This document shows, in pieces, positions 44,501 to 51,612 of a DNA stretch of 64,000 nt (position 1 is the first letter of the stretch; each line of letters begins with the position of its first letter). A program made the position numbers and the translations under genes. This stretch comes from Burkholderiaceae bacterium. Its GTDB lineage: Bacteria; Pseudomonadota; Gammaproteobacteria; Burkholderiales; Burkholderiaceae_C. Location of the stretch: positions 186,001 through 250,000 of the forward strand of contig JADMJJ010000005.1 of assembly GCA_018780645.1 (NCBI GenBank), given 5' to 3'. The notes below the pieces were generated by a model that was not told the DNA's origin, searched no databases, and was given only the letters and a program-made list of their open reading frames with translations.

Positions 44501-45134
44501 CTCGGGCCGTTATCCCTTTGCCCAGGGCTCCAAGTCCGATGTGCTGCCGGATGACTTCGGCCAGCTGTTCGGCGTTGGCGGCATGCTGGACGACTTCTAC
44601 CAGCGCCGTCTCAGCGCCCTGGTGGACATCGGCGCCACGCCCTGGGTCTACAAGCCGCTGACCGACGGCACCAAGCCACCGGGCGGTGCGGCGCTGGCCG
44701 ATTTCCAGCGTGCCTCGCGCATCAAGGAGGCCTTCTTCCGCAGCGGCGGCAAGACGCCCAGCTTCAAGGTCGATGTGCGCGTGCTGGAGATGCTGGACGG
44801 CCTGAAGGAGCTGACCCTGGACCTGGACGGCACGGCGCTGAAGTTCACGGCCGGCAATACTGCGGCGCAGACCATCACCTGGCCCAGCGCCCGCGTGGCC
44901 GCGCAAATCAAGCTCAGCGCGCCCGGTGGCGCGGTGCAGCTGTTCGAGGGCCCCTGGGCACTGTTCCGCATGTTCGGTCAGTTCGAGATCCAGCCCTCGG
45001 CCCAGCCGGAGCGCTTCACCGTGCTCTTGAATCTGGACGGCAAGAAGGCCCGACTGGAGGTCATCTCCAGCAGCGCCATCAACCCGCTGCGCATGCGCGA
45101 GGTGCAGACGTTCAGGTGCCCTGACGCGCTTTGA
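41571..45134 (+). CDS. tssM: T6SS membrane protein TssM (IcmF/ImpL)
   Basis: TssM spans the inner membrane and periplasm and forms the core of the membrane complex with TssL. The 1187-residue product has two N-terminal membrane helices (about 10-37 and 47-63) and a cytosolic NTPase domain with an intact Walker A, GAPGSGKT, at residues 134-141. A third helix lies at about 450-470. The long periplasmic part includes the IcmF-related region and the C-terminal domain (VLEMLDGLKELTLDLDGTAL, ITWPSARVAAQIKLS). It is the last T6SS gene; no tssJ lipoprotein gene, its usual partner, is found. Confidence 0.95.
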   Translation: MKKFLSVIFSPLALTLYGLLALAALIWWIGPLIAIGESRPLDGVWTRVIVILAIFGLFALIKGIGAWKRKRANAEMVAGMSGGASASDREGEVLNKRFTEALQVLEDSARQSGKRSFFKRGQYLYELPWYIFIGAPGSGKTTALMNAGLTFPLAGKMGQASIKGVGGTRNCDWWFTDEAVLIDTAGRYTLQQSDERADAGAWDKFLDLLKKTRPRRPINGVLLTINIQDLLQQSPGDRKEHASKLRLRLQELHARLGVRPPVYVLVTKCDLIAGFNESFGELGKEERDQVWGFSFPYDPRGQDTPVQEFGSEFAALEKRLRDRLLDRLEAERDTLKRAAIFSFPQQFGGIKGLLGGFLEQVFGDGGSLEERSLLRGVYFTSGTQEGTPIDRVLGTLARTFGVDNRAASVASSRGKSFFLSRLLKEVVFSEQGLVGENRQAEAARRRWRLIGMATLGLASIALLAGWTISFMRNQAYIAEVEARLPEVKTAVEALPPANNTEVAALPQVLDKVVAAPKPTAFELDHPPVLNALGLYQGDFVKAGADIGYQHLLDRALLPRIAMRLEERLRAVNRENLELAYEALKGYLMLYTPEHFDAEALKNWVTLDWDVNLAGTLNAEQRAALAAHLDAALAKGAPAALAPMDKALVAQVREMLIAYPLEYRVFSRLKRAQVGSEFPEFSVASSGGPNAIQVFERASGQPLTKGIPGLFTRDAYFKAFKGAVTKVAKQLEDEQRWVLGTGPQGSAADKARALATNAPDEMDLRVRRLYLQEYIKVWDAYLADVRLVKLGGLDRSLAVARVLAAPDSPLAAYLRAVARETQLAAAAAESAGSGLPGGKLGEKADKAKKDLAALMGKQAEPAGKAAAGAPLETLVDEHFAYLHRLVAGQPAPIDEVMKMFNEVFVQLSAIDSAQKSKSAPPPPPPGGGAKAAAAMQPEPIKSMLETLSDAGASQSRTAERQGLTSELKPISDFCARTISGRYPFAQGSKSDVLPDDFGQLFGVGGMLDDFYQRRLSALVDIGATPWVYKPLTDGTKPPGGAALADFQRASRIKEAFFRSGGKTPSFKVDVRVLEMLDGLKELTLDLDGTALKFTAGNTAAQTITWPSARVAAQIKLSAPGGAVQLFEGPWALFRMFGQFEIQPSAQPERFTVLLNLDGKKARLEVISSSAINPLRMREVQTFRCPDAL

Positions 45135-45150
45135 CCGGCAGCCCCAAAGC

Positions 45151-45189
45151 ACAGCGCCCGGTGCCGAACGAATCGGCACCGGGCGCTGT
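45151..45189. terminator. Strong 17-bp hairpin at the end of the T6SS locus
   Basis: A perfect 17-bp inverted repeat (45151-45167 with 45173-45189, loop of 5 nt) starts 16 bp after the tssM stop and ends 18 bp before the stop of the convergent CpXC gene. There is no U-tract on either strand. It probably serves as a bidirectional terminator or a 3'-end block for both converging transcripts. Confidence 0.65.
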
Positions 45190-45207
45190 CACATTCCAGG
45201 CTTGGTC

Positions 45208-45897
45208 TCAGCCGCCGCGCGTCAACCTCAGCACATCGACAAACAACCCGGCCGTGATCTGCTCGCGAAGCGGCTGCCAGTCCTCGGGTTCGGCCAGGAT
45301 CTCGTCGTAGATGGCGCGGGGGACGCTGATTTCCTCCAGCTCGCCATCGGGATCGTCGGGCACGAGCAGCAGCACGAGGGCGGCGTCTTCGCCGTCGCCG
45401 GCGGCCTGCGTCAGGCGCAGTTCCTGGCCGGGCGGCAGATCGTCCATGCCGCGCATCAGGGCGATCTTGGTCAGCTCCAGGCCGACGTCATCGAGCCCGG
45501 CATCGGCGGCGACCAGCTTCTCGCGCAGGCCGCCCCAGCCGAACACCAGACGGGGCTTCAGCTCGGCGCCGATCTCGCTCGCCGCCGCCCCGGCCTGTGC
45601 GCCAAATGCCTTGTCAAAGGCCTGCAGCGCCGCGACCTCCAGTTCGGCCCAGCGGTCTACCCAGGCGCCGGGATAGGCAGCAATCCACTGGCCACGCCCG
45701 ACATCCAGGTAGTTCAGCTGCGGGTCCAGCCGCAGGCCGGTGCCGCAGTGGGAGCAGCTCTCGCGCTGGAAGCTGCCGTCGAGTATGGCCTCGCGCAGCT
45801 CGGGCGCGCGGTCGGCATTGACGCTGACGCTGGCCGAGAACTCCAGCGCCTTGCCGCAATGCGGGCAGTTCAGATTGACGGGATGGTAGAGAGACAT
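45208..45897 (-). CDS. CpXC-domain (zinc-binding) protein
   Basis: The 229-residue product has two CxxC pairs near its start, C11/C14 in NCPHCG and C48/C51 in CSHCG. The segment GSFQRESCSHCGTGLRLDPQ and DVGRGQWIAAYP have the layout of CpXC-domain proteins, which likely bind one zinc. The C-terminal 120 residues (LVFGWGGLREKLVAADAGLD, then acidic LVPDDPDGELEEISVPRAIY) are a conserved tail of unknown role. No signal peptide. It is the last gene of a four-gene minus-strand operon and could be an immunity or accessory protein for the HExxH protein 44 bp upstream, which is inference. Confidence 0.75.
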   Translation of the reverse strand: MSLYHPVNLNCPHCGKALEFSASVSVNADRAPELREAILDGSFQRESCSHCGTGLRLDPQLNYLDVGRGQWIAAYPGAWVDRWAELEVAALQAFDKAFGAQAGAAASEIGAELKPRLVFGWGGLREKLVAADAGLDDVGLELTKIALMRGMDDLPPGQELRLTQAAGDGEDAALVLLLVPDDPDGELEEISVPRAIYDEILAEPEDWQPLREQITAGLFVDVLRLTRGG

Positions 45898-45941
45898 GGC
45901 CTGACCTCAGGTTGGGTGCAGCAGCTTAGTTGCAGCGCCAG

Positions 45942-47444
45942 TTAGACGCCGAAAAGATTGTCCAGCCATTCCTTGGCCGGGTGAGCGGGTTTCATCTGCT
46001 CGGACTTGTAGGCCGCATACAGCTCGGAGAACCATTCGCCGGGGGCGCGGAACTGATAGCCGGTGATGCCTTCCGCACGTGCCGTCGCCTTGTAGCTGAC
46101 CCAGCGGTTCGCGTAGGCCTCATGGTAGATGCGATCGCCGATGATGAAACCACCATCCTTGATCGCCTGGGTGCAGCGCGCACCGGCTTTCCAGGGTATC
46201 TGGCCATGGCGAATGCCGTCGGCCCAGGTCTTCATCGTCGCCCAGTCGGTGGGCTCCGGCGAGGGCACGGTGCCGCCGTCCAGGTATTTGGCAATCGCCG
46301 CTTGGTCAATGCCTTCCAGGTTGAGCGCATCGGCGGCGGCCTTGGCCACGGCCGAGACATTGCCGCCATGGTTGACCCAGGCGCCGTACTTGTCGACGTT
46401 CTCGTTGCTGGCCATGAACTTCTTCTTGTCGTCCAGCGCGTGGGCGATCTCGTGCTGCACATTCCAGTCGAAGAAGACCGGCGCCTCCTTGCCGGTCGGC
46501 GGTTTGCACTTGTCATCGACACCGGGCAGCTCACCAGGAAGCACCAGCTGGCGCTTGGAGCCTTCGTTCAGGGCATCGCCCAGCACAACGTTGCCGCCGC
46601 CATAGGACGATCCACCGGCCGGCTTGCGTGTCACCTGACGCATGCGCGGGTTCTCCTTGGTGTGCTTGTCCGGCACCTCGGCCATCAGCTTGTAGACGCG
46701 CTTGAGCACAGCCACCGTGGACTTGTCGGTGCCGGTACCCTCGTCCTTGGCCCCCTGCTTCAGGTTGAAGCGCACGGCCAACGCGGCCAGCACATGGTCG
46801 GGGGAGTCGGTGGGGCCCAGGCCGGCTATCAGTGCATCGAGCAGTTGCTGGCCGCCCGGCTGCTTGTTCAAGGCCTCCATCTGGTTCTTCAGCACCAGCG
46901 GGTCCGGCGTGGCGGTCTTCAGGAGCTTCTTCACCTCCACCGATTTGCACTGCGCCTTGGCGCTGGCCAGCGCGCTGTCCGCGGCCTTGAAGTCGAACAG
47001 CAGCGCCTTGGCCTTGGCCTCGGCCAGGGCGGTGTCCACCTTGGCCACGTCGGCACCAATATTTGGCGCACCGGCCCGCGGCGAAGCGTTGGTCAGGCCC
47101 GTCACATCGGGCTCGACCAGCAGCAGGCGGGCGTTGAACTCTTCGCTGGTCTTCTTCAGCGCGGCGGCGTCGGCGATGGCCGCGAGCACCTGGTCCAGCC
47201 CGGCCTGGGCGGCCACATAGTCCTGCTTGGCCGCCTGCTCCTCGGCCAGGCGCTTGGCCTCGGTCACCGCCGGCAGCTTGTGCTTGACGGCCGCGTGCTC
47301 GGCATCGAGCAAGGCCTGCTGCTGGACCACCTCGCCATCCCGGCGCTTCTCGTAGGCCGCGTGGCGGTCGGCCAGCTGGGCGGCCAGCAGGCATTGATCG
47401 GCTGCATCGGTGATCAGCTTCTTGGCCTTGACCAGATCGGGCAT
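45942..47444 (-). CDS. Helical-repeat protein with C-terminal HExxH domain (candidate T6SS effector)
   Basis: I do not recognise a named family. The first 200 residues or so of this 500-residue protein are Ala/Lys/Asp-rich helices, with two repeats like those of the upstream 601-residue protein (QDYVAAQAGLDQVLAAI and FDFKAADSALASAKAQC). The C-terminal half has VQHEIAHALDD, giving HExxH with H331, E332 and H335. It later has GEWFSELYAAYKSEQ with E470 and E474, either of which could be the third zinc ligand, as in lethal-factor-like toxins. No signal peptide is present, which fits delivery by the adjacent T6SS rather than Sec export. Protease activity is predicted only from the motif. Confidence 0.6.
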   Translation of the reverse strand: MPDLVKAKKLITDAADQCLLAAQLADRHAAYEKRRDGEVVQQQALLDAEHAAVKHKLPAVTEAKRLAEEQAAKQDYVAAQAGLDQVLAAIADAAALKKTSEEFNARLLLVEPDVTGLTNASPRAGAPNIGADVAKVDTALAEAKAKALLFDFKAADSALASAKAQCKSVEVKKLLKTATPDPLVLKNQMEALNKQPGGQQLLDALIAGLGPTDSPDHVLAALAVRFNLKQGAKDEGTGTDKSTVAVLKRVYKLMAEVPDKHTKENPRMRQVTRKPAGGSSYGGGNVVLGDALNEGSKRQLVLPGELPGVDDKCKPPTGKEAPVFFDWNVQHEIAHALDDKKKFMASNENVDKYGAWVNHGGNVSAVAKAAADALNLEGIDQAAIAKYLDGGTVPSPEPTDWATMKTWADGIRHGQIPWKAGARCTQAIKDGGFIIGDRIYHEAYANRWVSYKATARAEGITGYQFRAPGEWFSELYAAYKSEQMKPAHPAKEWLDNLFGV

Positions 47445-47475
47445 GGTGTGTTCCTCCTGTACCGGTGTCAGTCGA

Positions 47476-49281
47476 TCACGCGCTCAGCGCCGTGCCGGCC
47501 TCGACCAGCAGCTTCTCGATATCGGCCAGTTGCTTGGCAATGCCTGTGTGACCGTCGCGGACCTTCAGCGCCTCGAGCAGCTTGCGCACCTCGGCCAGCG
47601 CGGCCGCCGGCTCGCCATCCAGCCCGGTCAGCGCAGTGTCGCGGGCCAGCTCGTCCTTCTCCGCCTTGGTGGCCAGCGCCTTGCAGCCATCGCAGTCGCC
47701 GCCGATGCGCTTGAGCAGGGCAGCGGCGCCCTTGAAGTCGCGGCCGGGGTCGGCCAGCGCCTTGGCCTGCTTCAGGCGCTCGCGCAGCGAGGCCGCCTCG
47801 GCGGCACTGGGAGTGCCGGGCTCGTCGGGCACGGTGCTGACCAGGGGCTCGACCCGCGCCAGCTCAAGGGCATAGGCGGCGTGCTCCTGCTTCAAGGTCG
47901 TGACAGCGGCGCATTCGAGTTCCAGCGCAGCCAAGGTGGCCAGCGCCGGATCGTAGAAGCGCTTGGCCGCCTGCTTCTCGGCCTTGTCCAACATCGTCTT
48001 CAATTTCGCCAGCTCGGTGGTCAGCGCGGTATTGGACGTCACCGGCGCGGCCTTCGCGACCTGCTCGACCTTGGGCTTGACGACGTCCAGGCGCAGCGCG
48101 TAGCCGGTGTGCTCGTTGGCGTAGGCCAGCTGCTGTTTGGCGTCGGCGCGAAGCAAGACCATGTCCATCCTGGCGCCGCCGCGGGTGCCAGCCTTGAGAC
48201 TGGCCCTGGCCGTGTCCATGCGTTTGCGCAATGCGGCGATCTCGGTCGGGAAAGCGCCCGCATGCGCATGGCCCATCAGCGCCATGAAGTCGTCGGTGGC
48301 GTCGCTCAAGGTCTGAGCCAGCAAGGTCGAGCCGGTCACCGAATCGCAGTGGGCCTTGACCTGGGCCAGCAGCTCCAGCGCCGCCTGGCGCTTGCCGGCT
48401 GTGGCCTGCTGTTCGGCAGCCCCTATCATCTGCGTTTCGGCGATCTTCACATCGACGGCCAGCATGGTCGCCTTGGCCGTGTTCAGCGCGAGCTTGGCGG
48501 CGGCCAAAGCATCGGTGTAGGTCTTGGCCAGCAGCTGGGCCTTGGCGCATTCGCCATCGACCTTGCCCAGCAAGACGGTGGCTTCGTCGCGCTTGTCCTC
48601 CTTGTGCAGCTTGACGGCGGCGTCGATGAAGTCCTTCTGTATCAAAGCCGCCTCGTCCTTGACCACCGCAGGCAGCTTGGCCACCGCCGTCTGTGCCAAG
48701 AGCAGCGCGTCGGCATAGGCCTTTGCCTTGGCCTTCTCTTCGCGTAGGGGCTGCAAGACCTTGCCGATGTCGACGCGCAGCGCCTGGGCCGGCCCCAGCA
48801 GCTTGGGCAGTGCCTCCAGATTCTTCAGGCCGGGGCCGGCGACGGCCAGGCCGAGCCCCTTCTCAAGCGTTGCCAGCTTGAGCGCCAGCGGTGCGCTCAG
48901 GCCATCGTCACCGATCTCGGCGACCTCGTTCTTCGCCGCCAGCAGCTCCTGGCTCAACGCCAGATGGTCGGGCACCATGGCCTGTGCCTGGCCCAGACGC
49001 TGCTCGACCTCATCGACGCTGCCGATCAGCGACATCAGCCGGGACGAGCGGGCTTCGATATCGGGCAGGCCGTCCAGGCCGGTTTCACCACGGAGCAGCT
49101 CGTCCAGCGTGCCGATCAATTGCCCCTTCAAGCCGGTGAAAGGCAGCGCATTGACGTCGTTGCGCAGCGCCGCGACCCGATTGCGCAGCCGCTCACGCTC
49201 GGGCGTGACGATGTCGCGAGCGTTGCTGCCGTCGCGGATATAGCGCAGCAGACGACCAAACAGGGAACGTGGACCGGCCAT
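47476..49281 (-). CDS. Alpha-helical repeat protein of unknown function
   Basis: The 601-residue product is almost entirely helical and rich in Ala, Leu, Lys and Asp. A unit with the pattern basic-x-aromatic/charged-x-x-A-x-x-x-L-x-x-V/A-x-x-x-C recurs at least four times: KRDEATVLLGKVDGEC, KRQAALELLAQVKAHC, FYDPALATLAALELEC and RDFKGAAALLKRIGGDC. The units are separated by long helices with ...YALELARVEPLV. The same unit is found in the next gene downstream. There is no signal peptide, membrane segment or enzymatic motif. It lies 14 bp after the acidic coiled-coil gene and 31 bp before the HExxH gene. A scaffold or delivery platform for the HExxH protein is one possibility. Confidence 0.6.
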   Translation of the reverse strand: MAGPRSLFGRLLRYIRDGSNARDIVTPERERLRNRVAALRNDVNALPFTGLKGQLIGTLDELLRGETGLDGLPDIEARSSRLMSLIGSVDEVEQRLGQAQAMVPDHLALSQELLAAKNEVAEIGDDGLSAPLALKLATLEKGLGLAVAGPGLKNLEALPKLLGPAQALRVDIGKVLQPLREEKAKAKAYADALLLAQTAVAKLPAVVKDEAALIQKDFIDAAVKLHKEDKRDEATVLLGKVDGECAKAQLLAKTYTDALAAAKLALNTAKATMLAVDVKIAETQMIGAAEQQATAGKRQAALELLAQVKAHCDSVTGSTLLAQTLSDATDDFMALMGHAHAGAFPTEIAALRKRMDTARASLKAGTRGGARMDMVLLRADAKQQLAYANEHTGYALRLDVVKPKVEQVAKAAPVTSNTALTTELAKLKTMLDKAEKQAAKRFYDPALATLAALELECAAVTTLKQEHAAYALELARVEPLVSTVPDEPGTPSAAEAASLRERLKQAKALADPGRDFKGAAALLKRIGGDCDGCKALATKAEKDELARDTALTGLDGEPAAALAEVRKLLEALKVRDGHTGIAKQLADIEKLLVEAGTALSA

Positions 49282-49295
49282 AGTGCTACTCCGAA

Positions 49296-50312
49296 TCAGT
49301 TGCTCATCGCACGCTGCATCGCCTGCAGCGCGTTGACCATGGGCGTGCGGATGTCTCCATCAATCTCGCACACATCAAGCACGATGTCGTCCTCGTTCAC
49401 ATAACGCATCAGCTCGTTCACCTGCTGCGCGGTGCGTGGCTCGGCGGTCAAGTTCTTCAGCACCGCGCTCATCTGGATGATGGCGGTGCCCGAGTCGGGC
49501 AGCTTGGCGTCGGCCACCTCCTTGGCCAGGGCCTTGAGCTTGGTGACGGCGGCGCCGCGCGCGCTGCGCCAGCCTTCCAGCGCCAGCTCGAAGGCTGCAT
49601 CGCCGCCCTCACCCGGGGCCACCGACGGCGCCGTACCTGGACCCGGCTCGGCCGGATCGCCATCGTCATCGATGTCGTTGGGGTCCTCGCCACGCACGCG
49701 GATCTTGTAGCGCTGCCCGGTCTGGTCCAGCAGCGCTTCCTTGATCTTCTTGGCCATGCCGGCGGCCTGAGTCAGCAAGACAAAGGTGTGGGCATTGGCC
49801 TCGAACAGGCACTCGCCCGTCACGAACTTGACGCCGCTGGTGGTGCCCAGCTCAGCGGTCAGCAGCTTGCGCCGGGGCGGGCCTATGGGCTTGCGCGAAA
49901 CCAGCACCACGCAGTCCTTGCCGGCGCTGGCAATCATCACCTGCAGCACCACGCCCTTGGGCACCTCGCGCAGCAGCGGCACCATCTTGGTCGTCAGCAG
50001 GGTTGGGCTTTCTTCTTCCTCGTCCTCCTCCTGCTCGGCGTCGGCTTTCCTGGCCTCGGCCTCGGCGAGCTTGCGCTCCTTCACCAGGGCCTTGTCCAGG
50101 TCGTCCAGGTAGCCGGTGACTTCCTTGTCGGCCTTGTTGGCCTTGCGCAGCAGGTCCGACTGTTTCTCGATATCGTCCAGCGCCGACAGCTGGTCTTCGG
50201 GCGCCTTGGCCTTGTCCAGCTCGCCCATCGCCTTCAGCAGCGCCGCATCCTTGAGGCTGCGGCCCTTGGCAAATTTCTTCCACTCCGCTTCGGTCAGGGT
50301 CTTGTCGCTCAC
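49296..50312 (-). CDS. Acidic coiled-coil protein of unknown function
   Basis: The 338-residue product begins MSDKTLTEAEWKKFAKGRSL and has a helical N-terminal third ending in a run of acidic residues (AEQEEDEEEESPTLL). A compact middle domain follows (VPKGVVLQVMIASAGKDCVV, TSGVKFVTGECLFEANAHTF), then an Asp/Pro/Gly-rich linker and a helical C-terminus. No signal peptide or known motif. It is the first gene of the four-gene minus-strand operon, divergent from the LacI-type regulator with 136 bp between. I do not recognise the family. Confidence 0.6.
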   Translation of the reverse strand: MSDKTLTEAEWKKFAKGRSLKDAALLKAMGELDKAKAPEDQLSALDDIEKQSDLLRKANKADKEVTGYLDDLDKALVKERKLAEAEARKADAEQEEDEEEESPTLLTTKMVPLLREVPKGVVLQVMIASAGKDCVVLVSRKPIGPPRRKLLTAELGTTSGVKFVTGECLFEANAHTFVLLTQAAGMAKKIKEALLDQTGQRYKIRVRGEDPNDIDDDGDPAEPGPGTAPSVAPGEGGDAAFELALEGWRSARGAAVTKLKALAKEVADAKLPDSGTAIIQMSAVLKNLTAEPRTAQQVNELMRYVNEDDIVLDVCEIDGDIRTPMVNALQAMQRAMSN

Positions 50313-50448
50313 CTTGGGCCTCCATCACGCCTGTCAGGGAAGGCGATTGCTGGCCGGATCATAAGGTCGAGCGGACGCGGTGAAGCTCCGGGGAATCACC
50401 CAGCCGCGACTGTGGCCTAAACTCCAGCGCCAAAACCTCGAACGGGAT

Positions 50449-51495
50449 ATGAAGACCAGCGCACGCAAGACCCAGGCCGCAGCAGCCGGCACCCAGGGCA
50501 AGAAGGTCACGTTGGAAATGGTGGCGGCGGCCTGCGGCGTGTCGCCGAGCACGGTGTCGCGCATCCTCAATGGCACGGCCATAGTCAGCCCCGAGAAGCG
50601 CGAGGCGGTGGACCGTGCGATCGCGGAGCTGGGCTTCATCCCCAACCCGATCGCCCGCGGCCTGGCCGGCGGGCGCACCCTGAGCGTCGGCGTGGTCACC
50701 CAGGCGATCGACAGCCCCTTCTATGGCGTGGCGCTGCGTGGCATCGAGGAGGAACTGAGCCAGGCGGGCTACAGCCCGCTGTTCGTCAGTGGCCACTGGA
50801 ATGCCGAGGAGGAGCGCCGCTGCATCGAGGTGCTTCGCTCGCGCCGCGTGGACGGCATGATCATCCTGACCGGCCGTCTCAGCGACGACTCGCTGCGCAA
50901 CCTGGCCAAGACCATGCCGGTGGTGATCACCGGCCGTACCTTGACGGCGCCGGGCCTGTATGCGCTGGACTTCAACAACTTCGAGGGGGCAAGACTTGCC
51001 ACCCACCACCTGCTGAGCCTGGGCCACCGCAAGATCGCCTTCATCTCGGGCGACCCCATCCACCCCGACGCGGCCGAGCGGCTGCGCGGCTATCGCGCGG
51101 CACTGGAGGCTGCCGGCGTGCGCTACAAGCCCGCGCTGGTGATGCCGGGCAAGTACTTCGAAGAGAGCGGCTTGATGGCCGTCGAACGGCTGATCGACAG
51201 CCGCGAGCCGTTCACCGCCATCTTCTCTGCCAACGATCAGATGGCGTTTGGCGCGGCGCTGGCACTGCACCGGCGCGGCCTGCGCGTGCCCGACGACATC
51301 TCGCTGGTCGGCTTCGACGATCTGGCCGGCGCCGAGCACTCGATCCCGCCGCTGACGACCATCCACCAGGCCGCCCACGAGCTGGGCCGGCTGGCCGCCG
51401 TGTCGCTGCTGCAACTGCTGGCCGGGCAGACACCCGAAGGCACCCTGCCCGAGCCGCGGCTGATCGCCCGCGCATCGACCCGCGCGCTCGCCTGA
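50449..51495 (+). CDS. LacI-family transcriptional regulator of the beta-glucoside operon
   Basis: The 348-residue protein has the LacI helix-turn-helix at about residues 20-44 (KVTLEMVAAACGVSPSTVSR, then ILNG) and a periplasmic-binding-protein-like sensor domain. The latter has LDFNNFEGARLATHHLLSLG, FISGDP, FTAIFSANDQMAFGAALALH and VGFDDLAGAEHSIPPLTTIH. It very likely represses the sugar operon that starts 118 bp downstream, since a perfect LacI-type palindrome overlaps that promoter. The start at 50449 gives the usual N-terminal arm; in-frame upstream sequence does not resemble the family. Confidence 0.92.
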   Translation: MKTSARKTQAAAAGTQGKKVTLEMVAAACGVSPSTVSRILNGTAIVSPEKREAVDRAIAELGFIPNPIARGLAGGRTLSVGVVTQAIDSPFYGVALRGIEEELSQAGYSPLFVSGHWNAEEERRCIEVLRSRRVDGMIILTGRLSDDSLRNLAKTMPVVITGRTLTAPGLYALDFNNFEGARLATHHLLSLGHRKIAFISGDPIHPDAAERLRGYRAALEAAGVRYKPALVMPGKYFEESGLMAVERLIDSREPFTAIFSANDQMAFGAALALHRRGLRVPDDISLVGFDDLAGAEHSIPPLTTIHQAAHELGRLAAVSLLQLLAGQTPEGTLPEPRLIARASTRALA

Positions 51496-51518
51496 GGGCC
51501 CCCGGCACTTACCCTCGA

Positions 51519-51547
51519 TTGACAGCGAAACCCGGTCTGGCTACATT
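51519..51547 (+). promoter_or_regulatory. Sigma-70 promoter of the beta-glucoside operon
   Basis: TTGACA (51519-51524, a perfect -35), a 17-bp spacer and TACATT (51542-51547, four of six) form a well-spaced promoter 65 bp before the solute-binding protein gene. The LacI-type operator starts two bases after the -10, so binding of the regulator would block transcription start. Confidence 0.75.
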
Positions 51548-51548
51548 A

Positions 51549-51562
51549 TGAAAGCGCTTTCA
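51549..51562 (+). promoter_or_regulatory. LacI-family operator TGAAAGCGCTTTCA
   Basis: This is a perfect 14-bp palindrome with the central CG typical of LacI/CcpA/MalR-type sites. It lies at the expected transcription start of the sugar operon and just downstream of the LacI-type gene, the best candidate to bind it. Confidence 0.85.
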
Positions 51563-51612
51563 AAGAGGCGACAGCGGCCAAGATAATCGAGCCGCTTGCT
51601 ACGGAGACATTG

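Noticed and set aside
42828-45179. Long minus-strand open frame opposite tssM
   Set aside because: Low-complexity shadow of tssM.
45187-45193. TGTCACA near the end of the T6SS locus as a further ECF41 promoter
   Set aside because: Sixteen bases later the sequence is AGCC instead of CGTC, and it lies at the 3' ends of two convergent genes.
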